The position numbers were made by a program, and so were the translations under genes. A stretch of DNA of 64,000 bases, taken from Gammaproteobacteria bacterium (GTDB taxonomy: Bacteria > Pseudomonadota > Gammaproteobacteria > Steroidobacterales > Steroidobacteraceae). Within the stretch, counting starts at the first letter, position 1. Every line of letters starts with the position of its first letter. Below are positions 1 to 8,670 of the stretch, piece by piece. Location: the NCBI GenBank assembly GCA_013289615.1, contig JABCZO010000009.1, forward strand, positions 1 to 64,000, written 5' to 3'. A model generated the notes under the pieces. The model was not told where the DNA came from and searched no databases. It was given only the letters and a program-made list of their open reading frames with translations.

Positions 1-821
1 CGCCGTATTTCAACCCAAGCTTCCTGGTGCCCATCCTGCCGATGCTGTCGCTGGTGGCGCTGGGGATGCACGCGCGCTGGCGTCGCGGTGGCCTGGGTGA
101 GGCGCCGCGGCCGCTGCTGCTCGCGTTGGGCGTGGCGCTGATACTCGGACTGGCCCTGAGCCTGGGTGTTTATGCGCATCCGCTCAAGCTGACGCCGATC
201 GGTGCCACGCTCGGCTTGTGGATCATCCTGTCGGCGCTGCTCGATCCGGTCGATCGGCTGCGGCGCGGCCTGCGCCTGCCGGGCAGCGTGGCGGGCATGT
301 CGATTGCGCACATCGGGCTGGGTGTATTCGTACTCGGCATCACCTTCGTGCAGTCGAACACCATCGAGCGCGACATCGCGCTCAAGCCGGGAGAGTCGGC
401 GCGGGTCGGCGTCTATCAGTTTCGCTACGAGGGCGGCCAGAACATCATCGGGCCCAACTATGAAGGCTTTCGCGGCAAGGTCAGCATTACCCGCAACGGC
501 AAGCCGGTGAGCGTGCTCTACCCTGAGAAGCGCCGCTACTGGGTCCAGGGAACGGTGCAGACCACCGCCGCCATCGCGCCGGCGTTCAATCGCGACCTGC
601 TGGCCGCAATGGGCGAGGATGTCGGCGCCGGGGCCTGGAGCCTGCGTCTGCAATACCGCCCGCTGATCCGCTTCGTCTGGATCGGCGCGCTGATCATGGC
701 CATCGGCGGGGTCACCGCTGTGGTCGGGCGGCGCCAGCGCGGACTGGTGGCGGATGGCGCAGCGTCAGCGCTCGGCGCGGCCGAGCCCGGCGAACTGCGC
801 GGCCAGGGCGGCGCACATTGA
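1..821 (+). CDS. ccmF: Cytochrome c-type biogenesis protein CcmF, 3' part only
   Basis: CcmF is the inner-membrane heme lyase subunit of System I cytochrome c maturation. The reading frame is open to the left edge (it reads PYFNPSFLVP in frame before the first in-window GTG at 27), so the gene starts upstream and this is its C-terminal ~270 residues. What remains shows transmembrane segments, a periplasmic stretch resembling the end of CcmF (IERDIALKPGESARVG, then YEGFRGKVSI and LYPEKRRY), and a last membrane helix near 670-720. The stop codon overlaps the TTG start of ccmG (TTGA, 818-821), indicating translational coupling in a ccmF-G-H-I operon. Identity rests on the sequence features plus gene order, which is canonical. 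Confidence 0.93.
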   Translation, partial: PYFNPSFLVPILPMLSLVALGMHARWRRGGLGEAPRPLLLALGVALILGLALSLGVYAHPLKLTPIGATLGLWIILSALLDPVDRLRRGLRLPGSVAGMSIAHIGLGVFVLGITFVQSNTIERDIALKPGESARVGVYQFRYEGGQNIIGPNYEGFRGKVSITRNGKPVSVLYPEKRRYWVQGTVQTTAAIAPAFNRDLLAAMGEDVGAGAWSLRLQYRPLIRFVWIGALIMAIGGVTAVVGRRQRGLVADGAASALGAAEPGELRGQGGAH

Positions 822-1357
822 ACCGATTCCTGCTGCCGCTTGCGGGCTTTGTGCTGCTGCTGGTGGTACTGCTGGTGGGCCTGAAGCGCGCGCCGGATAA
901 ATCGAACCTGCCATCGCCGCTGATCGGCAAACAGGTACCGCAATTCACGCTGCCTAACCTGTTCGATAACACGCAGCGGGTGAGCGCCGAGACGCTCAAG
1001 GGACACTGGTCGCTGGTCAATGTCTGGGGCACCTGGTGCGTCGAGTGCCGCGCCGAGCACGAGGTGCTGCTGCAGATCAAGCAGGAAGCGCGCGTGCCGA
1101 TCATCGGTATCGACTGGAAGGATCAGAACGAGGATGCGCTGAGCTGGCTGGCGCAGCTCGGCAATCCCTACGAGCGCATCGGTACCGATAACGATGGCCG
1201 GGTGGCGATCGACTGGGGAGTGTACGGGGCGCCGGAGAGTTTTCTGATCAGCCCGGCCGGCACCGTGGTCTACAAACATATCGGTGCCATGACACAGCAG
1301 GTGTGGCAGCGTGAGTTCCTGCCGCGCGTCAGCGGCACCGTGGGCCCCGGCGCATGA
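818..1357 (+). CDS. ccmG: CcmG/DsbE periplasmic thiol:disulfide oxidoreductase
   Basis: 179-residue membrane-anchored thioredoxin-fold protein that keeps apocytochrome CxxCH cysteines reduced before heme ligation. Residues 5-22 form a single N-terminal signal anchor. The thioredoxin-like domain carries the redox motif WCVEC with C74 and C77, and the family's acidic segment follows. TTG start overlaps the ccmF stop, and the gene's own stop overlaps the ATG of ccmH (1354-1357), so the operon is fully overlapping. Length is normal for the family. Given the 67 c-heme sites encoded downstream in two genes, the demand for this system is evident. Confidence 0.93.
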   Translation: MNRFLLPLAGFVLLLVVLLVGLKRAPDKSNLPSPLIGKQVPQFTLPNLFDNTQRVSAETLKGHWSLVNVWGTWCVECRAEHEVLLQIKQEARVPIIGIDWKDQNEDALSWLAQLGNPYERIGTDNDGRVAIDWGVYGAPESFLISPAGTVVYKHIGAMTQQVWQREFLPRVSGTVGPGA

Positions 1358-1806
1358 GGCTGGCGCGCCGGATGGGTGCGCAGGCGCTGTTGTGCGCCGT
1401 ACTGGCGCTCGGCGGCGCGGCGGTCGCGGTCGATACCACCCCGCCGCTGCCCGATCCGCTGCTGCAGCAGCGCTATTACGCGCTCACGCACGAGCTGCGC
1501 TGCATGCAGTGCCAGAGCGAGGCGCTGGCCGACTCCTCGGTGGGCCTGGCCGCGGATCTGCGCGTGCAGGTGCGCGAGCTGCTGCTGGCCGGGCAGACCG
1601 ACGATCAGATCCGTGATCATATGGTGGCGCGCTACGGTGAGTTCATCCTGTTTCGCCCGCGCATGATCTGGCGCAACGCCTGGCTGTGGGCAGCGCCGGC
1701 CGTGCTGATGGCGATCGGAGGGCTGGTCGGGTGGCGCATCCTGCGCAATCGCGCGCGCCTGGCCGACGCCGATGAGTCGCGCGTGGACGACTTGCCCGAA
1801 CCATGA
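1354..1806 (+). CDS. ccmH: CcmH/CycL cytochrome c maturation thioredoxin-like subunit
   Basis: 150-residue protein with a signal sequence (1-25), the diagnostic LRCMQCQ motif (C50, C53) that forms mixed disulfides with apocytochrome c, and a C-terminal transmembrane helix around residues 110-130 followed by a short polar tail. This is the short CcmH type (CcmH proper without the TPR half), consistent with a separate ccmI gene immediately downstream, whose ATG (1803) overlaps this stop. Confidence 0.93.
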   Translation: MRLARRMGAQALLCAVLALGGAAVAVDTTPPLPDPLLQQRYYALTHELRCMQCQSEALADSSVGLAADLRVQVRELLLAGQTDDQIRDHMVARYGEFILFRPRMIWRNAWLWAAPAVLMAIGGLVGWRILRNRARLADADESRVDDLPEP

Positions 1807-2786
1807 CGGCGTTTGTGCTGGCCGCGCTGCTGCTGGCGCTGCTGGCGGCGCTGTTCCTGGTGGTACCGTTGCTGCGTCGTGCGCCACGGTCGACGTCCGC
1901 GCCGATCGTCGCCGCGCTCGCGGCGCTGGTGCTGATCATCGCAAGCGCGATCATCTATCGCTTCATCGGCAATCGCGCCTGGAGCGAGCTTGCCAGCGCC
2001 AACCAGGGCAACCGCACGATCGCCGAGCTGGTGCGTCACCTCGAGGATCAGCCGCAGGACCAGGCGGGCTGGCTGTCGCTTGGGGCAGCCTACGGCGGCC
2101 TGGGCCAATATGCGCTGGCACTGCGAGCTTACGAGCGTGCCAATCGCCTGAGCGCGGGCGGTAATGCTGTCGCGCTGGCCGGCATGGGCGAGGCCATCAT
2201 GCTCAGCGGCGACGCTACGCGGGCGGAGCAGGCGGCCGAATTGTTCGAGCGCGCGCTGAAGCTCGATCCCACGGGCCCCAAGGCGCTGTTCTATGGGGCG
2301 ATCATTGCCTACCGTGAGGGCCGTCTCGACGTCGCGCGGGCGCGTTTTTCGGCGATGCTGGCGCTGTCGCCGCCCGAGAGCGTGCGCGCGGCGCTGCAAA
2401 AGGAGATCGACGAGATCGACGCCAAGCAGCATCCGGCGATCGACGCGGCCACGGCGATTCATTTGCATGTCACGCTGGCCCCGGCGCTGGCCGGCAAGCT
2501 GCCTGCAAACGCCTCGCTGTTCGTGTTCGTGCCCTCGCCCCAGGGCGGGCCACCGCTGGCCGCCAAGCGCAGTGCCGCCAGCCTGCCGCAGGACGTGGAC
2601 CTGTCCGCGGCCGACTCGATGATCGAGGGCCGCGGCGTGCAGGCGGGGCAGAAGGTGTCGGTAATCGCGCGCATATCGACCTCGGGTAGCCCGACTTCGC
2701 ACAGCGGCGACCTGTATGGGCAGATCGAGTACGTGACCGGCAAAAGCGGCCCGCGTGCGCTCGAGATTGATAGACTGAGCCCCTGA
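1803..2786 (+). CDS. ccmI: CcmI/CycH apocytochrome c chaperone (TPR protein)
   Basis: 327-residue inner-membrane protein with two N-terminal membrane helices, a TPR region (about 85-210; repeats such as WLSLGAAYGGLGQYALALRAYERA) and a periplasmic C-terminal domain typical of CcmI (VTLAPALAGKLPANASLFVF, then VSVIARIS and SGDLYG). It presents apocytochrome C-termini to the heme ligation complex. Start overlaps ccmH stop. A second protein with the same architecture lies at 9132-10469 next to multiheme cytochrome genes. Confidence 0.92.
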   Translation: MTAFVLAALLLALLAALFLVVPLLRRAPRSTSAPIVAALAALVLIIASAIIYRFIGNRAWSELASANQGNRTIAELVRHLEDQPQDQAGWLSLGAAYGGLGQYALALRAYERANRLSAGGNAVALAGMGEAIMLSGDATRAEQAAELFERALKLDPTGPKALFYGAIIAYREGRLDVARARFSAMLALSPPESVRAALQKEIDEIDAKQHPAIDAATAIHLHVTLAPALAGKLPANASLFVFVPSPQGGPPLAAKRSAASLPQDVDLSAADSMIEGRGVQAGQKVSVIARISTSGSPTSHSGDLYGQIEYVTGKSGPRALEIDRLSP

Positions 2787-2814
2787 ATTGCCTCCAAGGT
2801 CGAGTCGAACAAGC

Positions 2815-3738
2815 ATGAGCAGCGTGGCTCTGGAACGGCGGCTGCGCGCCGGCGAATTTGTCATCACCGCTGAAATCACACCGCCGCTGTCGGCCGATCC
2901 GCAGGATCTGCTGGATGTGGCGCTGCCGCTGCGCGGCGTGGCCGACGCCGTCAACGTCACCGATGGAGCCAGCGCCAGGGCGCATCTGGACGTGCTGACC
3001 GCTGCGGCCATCCTGCAACGCTCGGGCTTGGATCCGGTGGTGCAACTGACCTGTAGAGACCGTAATCGCATCGCGCTGCAGAGCATGCTGGTAGGGGCTG
3101 CCGTGCAGGGGCTGCGCAACATCCTCATACTCCGGGGCGATAACCCGGAAGCCGGCGACCAGCCCGATGCCAAGCCGGTGTTCGACCTGGATTCCAATAC
3201 ACTGCTGGCTACCGCGGCGGCGATTCGCGATCGCGGCGAGCTGCCGCACGGCCGCCCGGTAGGCGGCAAGGCCGAATTTTTCCTCGGGGCCGCCGACACG
3301 CCGATCGATCCGCCGGCCGACTGGAAACCCGAGGGGCTCAAGCGCAAGCTCAAGGCCGGCGCCCAGTTCGTGCAGACGCAGTTCTGCCTCGATCCCGGCG
3401 TGGTGCGCCGCTACATCGAGCGCCTGCGCGAGTACCAGCTCACCGAGCAGCTCTTCATGCTGATCGGCCTGGCACCGCTGGCCTCGGCGCGATCGGCGCG
3501 CTGGATTCGCAAGCACCTGTACGGTTCGGTCATCCCCGAGGCATTGATCGAACGGCTCGAGGCGGCCGCAGACCAGAAGCTCGAAGGCCATCGCATCTGC
3601 ATCGAGCTGATGCAGCAGATGCAGCAGATTCCGGGCGTCGCCGGGGTGCACCTGATGGCGCCGCTCAACACCGGCGCGGTGCCGCAGGTGATCAGCGAGT
3701 TTCGCGCCGGCGCCTCGAGCACGCGCCGGGCGAGCTAA
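2815..3738 (+). CDS. Methylenetetrahydrofolate reductase (MetF) family protein
   Basis: About 307 residues from the ATG at 2815. An in-frame TTG at 2788 would add nine residues with no obvious ribosome binding site, so I prefer the ATG. The sequence has the features of the flavin-dependent (beta/alpha)8 MTHFR family: EFVITAEITPP near the N-terminus (family Glu), VTDGASARAH, the stretch NILILRGDNP that lines the FAD site, and FVQTQFCLDP before the last third. The expected reaction is NAD(P)H- or ferredoxin-linked reduction of 5,10-methylene-THF to 5-methyl-THF in the cytoplasm. It is a divergent short form, not the E. coli-type MetF, and its electron donor cannot be read from sequence. Convergent with the next gene: the two stop codons overlap at 3735-3738. 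Confidence 0.8.
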   Translation: MSSVALERRLRAGEFVITAEITPPLSADPQDLLDVALPLRGVADAVNVTDGASARAHLDVLTAAAILQRSGLDPVVQLTCRDRNRIALQSMLVGAAVQGLRNILILRGDNPEAGDQPDAKPVFDLDSNTLLATAAAIRDRGELPHGRPVGGKAEFFLGAADTPIDPPADWKPEGLKRKLKAGAQFVQTQFCLDPGVVRRYIERLREYQLTEQLFMLIGLAPLASARSARWIRKHLYGSVIPEALIERLEAAADQKLEGHRICIELMQQMQQIPGVAGVHLMAPLNTGAVPQVISEFRAGASSTRRAS

Positions 3739-4187
3739 CTGTCGAGACACACCACCAGGCGGGCCTGATAGCTGCGCCAGGCGATCGGAATCACGATCGG
3801 GCGCCTATGCGGCGGATACACCATCGGTGCATCGCCCTCATGTACCACCGAGCGTACCGAGACGCTGTATTGATGCCGGAAGTTGCGCTGCGCATCGCCG
3901 GACAGTGTGCCGGCAATCTCGCCGACCAGCTCACGCAGGTGCTCATGGCTCAGGTCGGTGTCCTGCATGCACATCAGCATCACGCACAGCATGCTGCGTG
4001 GGGCGGTAAACAACACCACGCCGTCGCGCTGGCCGCTGATCCTGACGATGCCGGTGTAGTCGGCGAGCTCTGGACTGCGGCGCACCGCCAGATGCGGTAT
4101 GCCGCATGCCGCCGGTTGCTGTACCGCGCTTTCGAAATAGTGCATCACACTGTTCACGAACACGCCGACTTCGAATTCGGTACTCAC
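3735..4187 (-). CDS. CheX/CheC-like phosphatase-fold protein lacking the catalytic Asn
   Basis: 150-residue protein with the CheX fold pattern: an N-terminal helix (FVNSVMHYFESAV), a central sheet segment DYTGIVRISG..GVVLF, then the helix LRELVGEIAGTLSGDA that corresponds to the CheX signature helix. CheC/CheX phosphatases dephosphorylate response regulators with an E-x-x-N pair. Here the motif reads E90-I-A-G93, so the Asn is replaced by Gly and phosphatase activity is doubtful (inference). Its ATG overlaps the stop of the upstream gene (4184-4187), so the two are co-translated and probably act together. Confidence 0.72.
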   Translation of the reverse strand: MSTEFEVGVFVNSVMHYFESAVQQPAACGIPHLAVRRSPELADYTGIVRISGQRDGVVLFTAPRSMLCVMLMCMQDTDLSHEHLRELVGEIAGTLSGDAQRNFRHQYSVSVRSVVHEGDAPMVYPPHRRPIVIPIAWRSYQARLVVCLDS

Positions 4188-5419
4188 GACAGATCGAGCG
4201 CCACCGGTGCGCTGTTGACAGTTGACTCGCGCAGGTCGAGCGCAGCCAGCGCCGCCGAGGCCGCGCGCAGCAGCACGATGTGCTGCTGGATGGCGCGCAT
4301 CGTCGCCGCGTGGCTCATGAGTTCGTCGAGCCTGATCACGACCGGCAGGAAATCATTGCCGGTGAGCGACGTCTTGGCGCTCAGCCCCGTCAACAGGTCG
4401 TCGATGCTCTGCAGGCGCTGCGCGAAGCTCGCAAATGGCAGCGCCTCGGCCGCGCTCGTGACCGCATCGAGTTCCCGCAGCACGCCGATGAGTCGCCTGC
4501 GCAGCTGCTGCTGGCTGATACCGGCCGCGGTCAGGATCGCATTGCTCTTGCGAAAGGCGGTATCGGCATCGTCGAGAAAAGCCACCAGCGCCACCGGGTC
4601 CGCCCGCACCAACTGCAGCAGCAAGTCCGCCTGCGAGTCGCCATTGACTTCCGCCTGTTCGAGCTCCAGAGCCAGCAGCACCCGATCGGTGACATCGGCG
4701 ACCAGCCCGAGGATGCAATCATCGCTGCTGCCATCGCCAGCCACGCGCCGGAATGCGAAGCTCAGATAGCGCCGCTCGCAGCCGCCGCGCGGGTCAGCGA
4801 AGGACACCTTCACCTGACTCAGCGGATTGAGCGATTCGATCGCATCCTCATCGGCCTCGTCATTCCACAACAGCTGCAGGAACGTCAGCGCCGCGGCCAG
4901 CGTTTCTTCGTCGTCGAGCAGCGGCCGCAGCACGTCTTCCAGATGCCGGCCGGCGGGCGCGCTCAGATGCAGCAGTTCGCCCATCGACGCGGAACAGGTG
5001 GCGCTCAGCCGCAGGTCGCGTCCGATCAGGAATACGCCTTCGCGCAGGTTCTCGAGGATATTGGCCTGGTGGCGGCGTGCGGCGGCTACCTCGGTGCCGA
5101 GCGTGCGGGCACGCCGCCACAGGTAGAGCATGATCGTCAGCAGCAGCGCCGTCACGGCGCTGCTCACCGGCACGCCGCGCAGCGCATGGCCGCCGTGTTC
5201 AGCCGCCAGCCACCAGGCACCACCCGCCATCGCCAGCGTCGCCGCGACCAGCATCGGCAGCGCCGAGCGCAGCAGTGCGAGCGGGGCAGTGCCGCCGGAG
5301 CGGGCAGCGCGCACGGGTGCGGGGCACTGATGGACACTAGCGCTTGATTTGCCGGGGCGTGGGATAGGTACCGCTTGGATGTCGGCAAGCTGTGTCCAAT
5401 CATGCGGTTGTAGCTTCAT
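4184..5419 (-). CDS. Membrane PAS-domain protein with degenerate HPt-like domain
   Basis: 411 residues. Two predicted membrane helices (about 49-71 and 85-101) separate a proline-rich N-terminus from a PAS-like sensor region (about 118-245: NILENLREGVFLIGRDLRL through LGLVADVTDR). A helical segment (about 263-400) resembles HPt/CheA-P1 domains. In functional HPt domains the segment reads H-x-x-K-G; here it reads D318-A-V-T-S, so the phospho-accepting His is absent. No kinase ATPase domain is present. Together with the overlapping CheX-like gene it looks like a remnant or non-catalytic chemotaxis-type signalling pair. PAS ligand unknown. Confidence 0.65.
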   Translation of the reverse strand: MKLQPHDWTQLADIQAVPIPRPGKSSASVHQCPAPVRAARSGGTAPLALLRSALPMLVAATLAMAGGAWWLAAEHGGHALRGVPVSSAVTALLLTIMLYLWRRARTLGTEVAAARRHQANILENLREGVFLIGRDLRLSATCSASMGELLHLSAPAGRHLEDVLRPLLDDEETLAAALTFLQLLWNDEADEDAIESLNPLSQVKVSFADPRGGCERRYLSFAFRRVAGDGSSDDCILGLVADVTDRVLLALELEQAEVNGDSQADLLLQLVRADPVALVAFLDDADTAFRKSNAILTAAGISQQQLRRRLIGVLRELDAVTSAAEALPFASFAQRLQSIDDLLTGLSAKTSLTGNDFLPVVIRLDELMSHAATMRAIQQHIVLLRAASAALAALDLRESTVNSAPVALDLS

Positions 5420-5596
5420 CGCAGCGCCGACTGTGCGACGCCGTGTAACGCAGAGTAATGCCCGGGATCACAATCCGGTGTCGGACAAATGGAAATGCTA
5501 CCGTCACCATCGATGGATTGTGGCTCCGGTCACAGATTTGCGGCGCGCGCGGCACGGTCCCATAATCGCGTTCCCCGACTGCTTAAGGTGACGATC

Positions 5597-6133
5597 ATGA
5601 AACGATTTCTGCTGCTGCTGCTGGTGAGCGCCGGCATGGGCTCGGCCTGGGCCACATTGCAGCCGGGTGCCAGCGCGCCGAATTTCACCACACAGGCGAC
5701 GCTGGCCGGCAAAGCCTTCCAGTTCTCGCTGGCCGACGCGCTGAAGAAGGGCCCGGTGGTGCTGTATTTCTACCCAGCCGCGTTCACGCCGGGCTGCACC
5801 GTTGAAGCGCACGAGTTTGCCGAGGCGACGGCCGACTTCCAGGCCCTTGGCGCCACCGTCATTGGTGTCTCGCACGATGACATCGAGACACTGAACAAGT
5901 TCTCGGTCAGCGAATGCCGAAACAAATTTGCGGTGGCAGCCGATCCCGACCAGCACATCATGAAGGCCTATGACGCGGTGCTCAAGATGAAACCGAGTCT
6001 GGCCGACCGCACCTCGTACGTGATTTCGCCCGAGGGCAAGATCCTCTACAGCTATTCGGCCATGAGCCCCGACCAGCATGTCGCCAACACGCTCGCCGCG
6101 GTGAAGAAATGGGCGGCCGATCGGCCGCACTGA
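5597..6133 (+). CDS. Periplasmic peroxiredoxin (AhpC/TSA family)
   Basis: 178 residues from the ATG at 5597, chosen because AAGGTG at 5585-5590 is a good ribosome binding site and the protein then begins with a clean signal peptide (MKRFLLLLLVSAGMGSAWA). An upstream in-frame ATG at 5489 gives no signal peptide. The catalytic motif YPAAFTPGCTVE places the peroxidatic Cys at C67; a second Cys at C107 could be the resolving Cys. PrxQ/BCP-like enzymes reduce peroxides with thiol reductants. The next gene starts inside its 3' end (6109), so they are probably co-transcribed. Confidence 0.88.
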   Translation: MKRFLLLLLVSAGMGSAWATLQPGASAPNFTTQATLAGKAFQFSLADALKKGPVVLYFYPAAFTPGCTVEAHEFAEATADFQALGATVIGVSHDDIETLNKFSVSECRNKFAVAADPDQHIMKAYDAVLKMKPSLADRTSYVISPEGKILYSYSAMSPDQHVANTLAAVKKWAADRPH

Positions 6134-7104
6134 TCCTTTATGCGACGCTGCTGAGCAGCCTCAGTTCGATAGCCGCTCGCGCTGCCACGGCGGGGCCGGC
6201 GGCTGCCGCGGCGCCGCAGCAGCTCGAGGAGATCGCGATCGTCGGCGAGCGGCCGGGACCGCGGCTGTGGAAAGTCTCCAAAGGCGATCACGTGCTGTGG
6301 CTGCTCGGCACGCTCAATCATCTGCCCAAGCGCATGACCTGGCGCTCGAGCGAAGTCGACGCGGCGCTGGCCGATGCCCAGGAGCTGCTGACCAGCGGTC
6401 CCTCGGTATCGGCGAGCATTGGGCCGATCGGTGCCATCCGGCTGTACGTTCAATGGCGCCGCACCCAGAAGAGTCCCGATCGCCTGAAGCTCAACGTCTG
6501 GCTACCGGCACCGCTGTACGCGCGCTTTGAAGCGCTCAAGGCTCGCTTCGATCCCGGCGATAACAGTATCGAAGAGCTGCGGCCGAGCTTCGCGGCGCTA
6601 CGCTTGTACGAGCATGCGGTGGAAGCCGCAGGCATGACGGCGCACGATGAGGTCGAACAGACCGTCGTCAAGCTGGCCAAGCGGCGGCGCATCCCGATCC
6701 AGCGAGCCGAGCTCAAGGTCGACGACCCATCGGGGGCGCTCAAGGAAGTCAGCGCGCTGCCACCGACCGTGGAAATCGATTGTGTTGCGGCGACCGTGAC
6801 CCGCATCGAGACCGATCTGCCGAGCATGCAGGAACGTGCCAAGGCCTGGGCAATCGGTGACGTCGATCGCCTGCGCGCGCTGCCGTACCCCAATCAACGC
6901 GAAGTGTGTCTGAGCGCGCTGGCGAACGCGCCGCGCATCAAGGGGCTGATAGACAGGGTGGCACAGGCGTGGCGCAGCGAGGCGGAGTCGGCCCTGACAC
7001 GTAATCGGGTCAGCTTTGCGATGCGGCCGATCTATGAACTGCTCGACACCGATGGCCCGCTGGCAAAGTTTCGCGCCGAAGGTTACGTGGTTGAGGGTCC
7101 GTAG
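6109..7104 (+). CDS. TraB/GumN family protein (putative exported)
   Basis: 331 residues with a probable signal sequence (about 1-28), then the family hallmark WLLGTLNHLPKRMTW (GT..H motif) and a helical middle with an acidic/His pattern (LYEHAVEAAGMTAHDEVEQ). TraB/GumN proteins are related to erythromycin-esterase/ChaN-like folds and include putative metalloproteases, but the cellular role is not established. It overlaps the end of the peroxiredoxin gene by 25 nt in another frame. One in-frame ATG gives a full family-length product. Function beyond family is unknown. Confidence 0.8.
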   Translation: MGGRSAALILYATLLSSLSSIAARAATAGPAAAAAPQQLEEIAIVGERPGPRLWKVSKGDHVLWLLGTLNHLPKRMTWRSSEVDAALADAQELLTSGPSVSASIGPIGAIRLYVQWRRTQKSPDRLKLNVWLPAPLYARFEALKARFDPGDNSIEELRPSFAALRLYEHAVEAAGMTAHDEVEQTVVKLAKRRRIPIQRAELKVDDPSGALKEVSALPPTVEIDCVAATVTRIETDLPSMQERAKAWAIGDVDRLRALPYPNQREVCLSALANAPRIKGLIDRVAQAWRSEAESALTRNRVSFAMRPIYELLDTDGPLAKFRAEGYVVEGP

Positions 7105-7128
7105 CGCGACACCGGTGGCGGTGCCCGA

Positions 7129-8436
7129 TCACACGGTGCCGTACTTGGTCTCAACTTCGATACCGATCGAGCGCAGGAAATCGTTCGGCAATACCCCGCC
7201 GGCGTTGACGATGACCGCGTCGTTGGGCAAATCCAATTCGCGCTTGTCGTGCACCAGCTGTGCACTGTCGGGCTGGATCGATTTCACCACCGAGCCGAGC
7301 AATACCTGCAACTTGCCCGCCTCGGTGGCGTTGGCGACTCGCTGGCGATTGCGCGGCTTGGCACGGGTGAACGCGTCGCCGCGATAGCTGAGAGTGACAT
7401 AGCTGTCGGGCACCTCTGCGATGCTGGCGGCGGCCTCCAGTGCGCTGTCGCCGCCGCCGACTACGAGCACCTGCTGGCCCCGGTATTGTTCCGCGTCGAT
7501 CAGGCGGTACACCACCTTGGGCAACTCTTCGCCCGGGACGCCCAGTTTGCGCGGCGTGCCGCGCCGCCCGATCGTGAGCAGGACCGTGGAGGCTGGATAG
7601 GAGGCGTTCTCGGTGCGCACTAGGAAGCCGCGGCCATCCGGTTCGATCTTCGTCACATGCTGCAGTGTCTTGATGTTCAGCTGCTGCTGTTCGCAGGCCT
7701 TGACCCAGAACTCCAGCAGCTGTTCTTTCGAGATGGTCTTGAAATGCATGCGACCGACCAGCGGCAATTGGACCGGTTGTGTCATCACCAGCTTGGCGCG
7801 CGGATACTGAAACACGCAGCCGCCGAGCGATTCCTGCTCGAGCACCAGGTGTGTCAGGCCGATCGATTTGGCGGCCAGCGCGGCCGCGAACCCGGACGGG
7901 CCGGCGCCGATGATGACGACGTCATGACGGGCCGGATCGCGGCGCTGTGCCTTGGCGATCGACTCCACGGCCTGGCAACCCTGGGTGATGGCGTTGCGGA
8001 TCAACCCCATGCCGCCCAGTTCGCCGGCGATGTAGATGCCGGGCACGTTGGTCTCGAAATTCGGCGTCAACATGGGAATGTCCACGCCGCGCGTCTCGCT
8101 GCCGAACACCAGCTCGATCGCCTGGGTCGGGCACGCGGTCTTGCAGGCGCCATGGCCGATGCAGTCGGTGGGTCCGACCAGTTGCGCCTTGCCATCGATC
8201 ACCCCGAGCACCTGATGCTCGGGCATCTGCGGGCAGGCCGAGACGCAGGCACCGCAACCGATGCACTGGCTGGCGTCGATCATCGGGTGCAACGACGCCG
8301 GCTCGAGCAGGCCAGCGGCTACGGAGTCCTCGAGCGTGGCGCGATAGCGCGATTCCTTCGCGCGACGCCGCCACAAGTACCATGCATAGATGAACAGCAA
8401 TGGCATGACATAGAGCGCGAGGATCAGGTTCTGCAT
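7129..8436 (-). CDS. Membrane-tethered ferredoxin / FAD-NAD(P)-dependent oxidoreductase
   Basis: 435 residues. Residues 3-22 are a membrane helix. A dicluster ferredoxin domain follows: first cluster C58-x2-C61-x2-C64-x3-C68; second cluster C92-x2-H95-x2-C98-x3-C102, where one Cys position is His. From about 172 there is a thioredoxin-reductase-like flavoprotein domain with the FAD motif VVIIGAGPSGFAAA, and a second dinucleotide motif VLVVGGGDSALEAA for NAD(P)H. The dithiol CxxC of thioredoxin reductases is missing, as in ferredoxin-NADP reductase/YpdA-type enzymes. It is divergent from the cytochrome cluster to the right and could exchange electrons between NAD(P)H, Fe-S clusters and a membrane partner (inference). 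Confidence 0.85.
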   Translation of the reverse strand: MQNLILALYVMPLLFIYAWYLWRRRAKESRYRATLEDSVAAGLLEPASLHPMIDASQCIGCGACVSACPQMPEHQVLGVIDGKAQLVGPTDCIGHGACKTACPTQAIELVFGSETRGVDIPMLTPNFETNVPGIYIAGELGGMGLIRNAITQGCQAVESIAKAQRRDPARHDVVIIGAGPSGFAAALAAKSIGLTHLVLEQESLGGCVFQYPRAKLVMTQPVQLPLVGRMHFKTISKEQLLEFWVKACEQQQLNIKTLQHVTKIEPDGRGFLVRTENASYPASTVLLTIGRRGTPRKLGVPGEELPKVVYRLIDAEQYRGQQVLVVGGGDSALEAAASIAEVPDSYVTLSYRGDAFTRAKPRNRQRVANATEAGKLQVLLGSVVKSIQPDSAQLVHDKRELDLPNDAVIVNAGGVLPNDFLRSIGIEVETKYGTV

Positions 8437-8517
8437 GGGGGGAATGTGCCGGCGCTGAGCGAGTGAATCAATCTAACCGCTGAACCGACATGGCGACACG
8501 ACCGACCTCACATCTAC

Positions 8518-8533
8518 GTAGTAACCCTACTAC
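8518..8533. promoter_or_regulatory. Perfect 6+4+6 inverted repeat, possible operator
   Basis: GTAGTA-ACCC-TACTAC is a perfect palindrome with 6-bp arms, 82 nt upstream (minus direction) of the oxidoreductase start and about 360 nt before the 57-residue gene. No regulator family is assigned. Confidence 0.35.
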
Positions 8534-8670
8534 TTCACGCACAGTATTGCTGCCGATAATACGCCAGCCTACGTTCGCACAGATTTTCAAGGAGGCGAAA
8601 GCCGTCGCGAGCTTGCGACATACTGCAAGTAACTCTGAGCAAGTTAGGATTAGCCTTGATTTATCCTCGA

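Noticed and set aside
1632-3353. 573-codon minus-strand frame opposite ccmI and the MTHFR gene
   Set aside because: Shadow frame; ccmH, ccmI and the MTHFR-family gene on the plus strand are well supported.
8530-8570. Possible GEMM (c-di-GMP) riboswitch, because CACGCACAG resembles its start and such riboswitches precede multiheme cytochromes in Geobacter
   Set aside because: The rest of the conserved core (the GCAAA and receptor segments) is not present.
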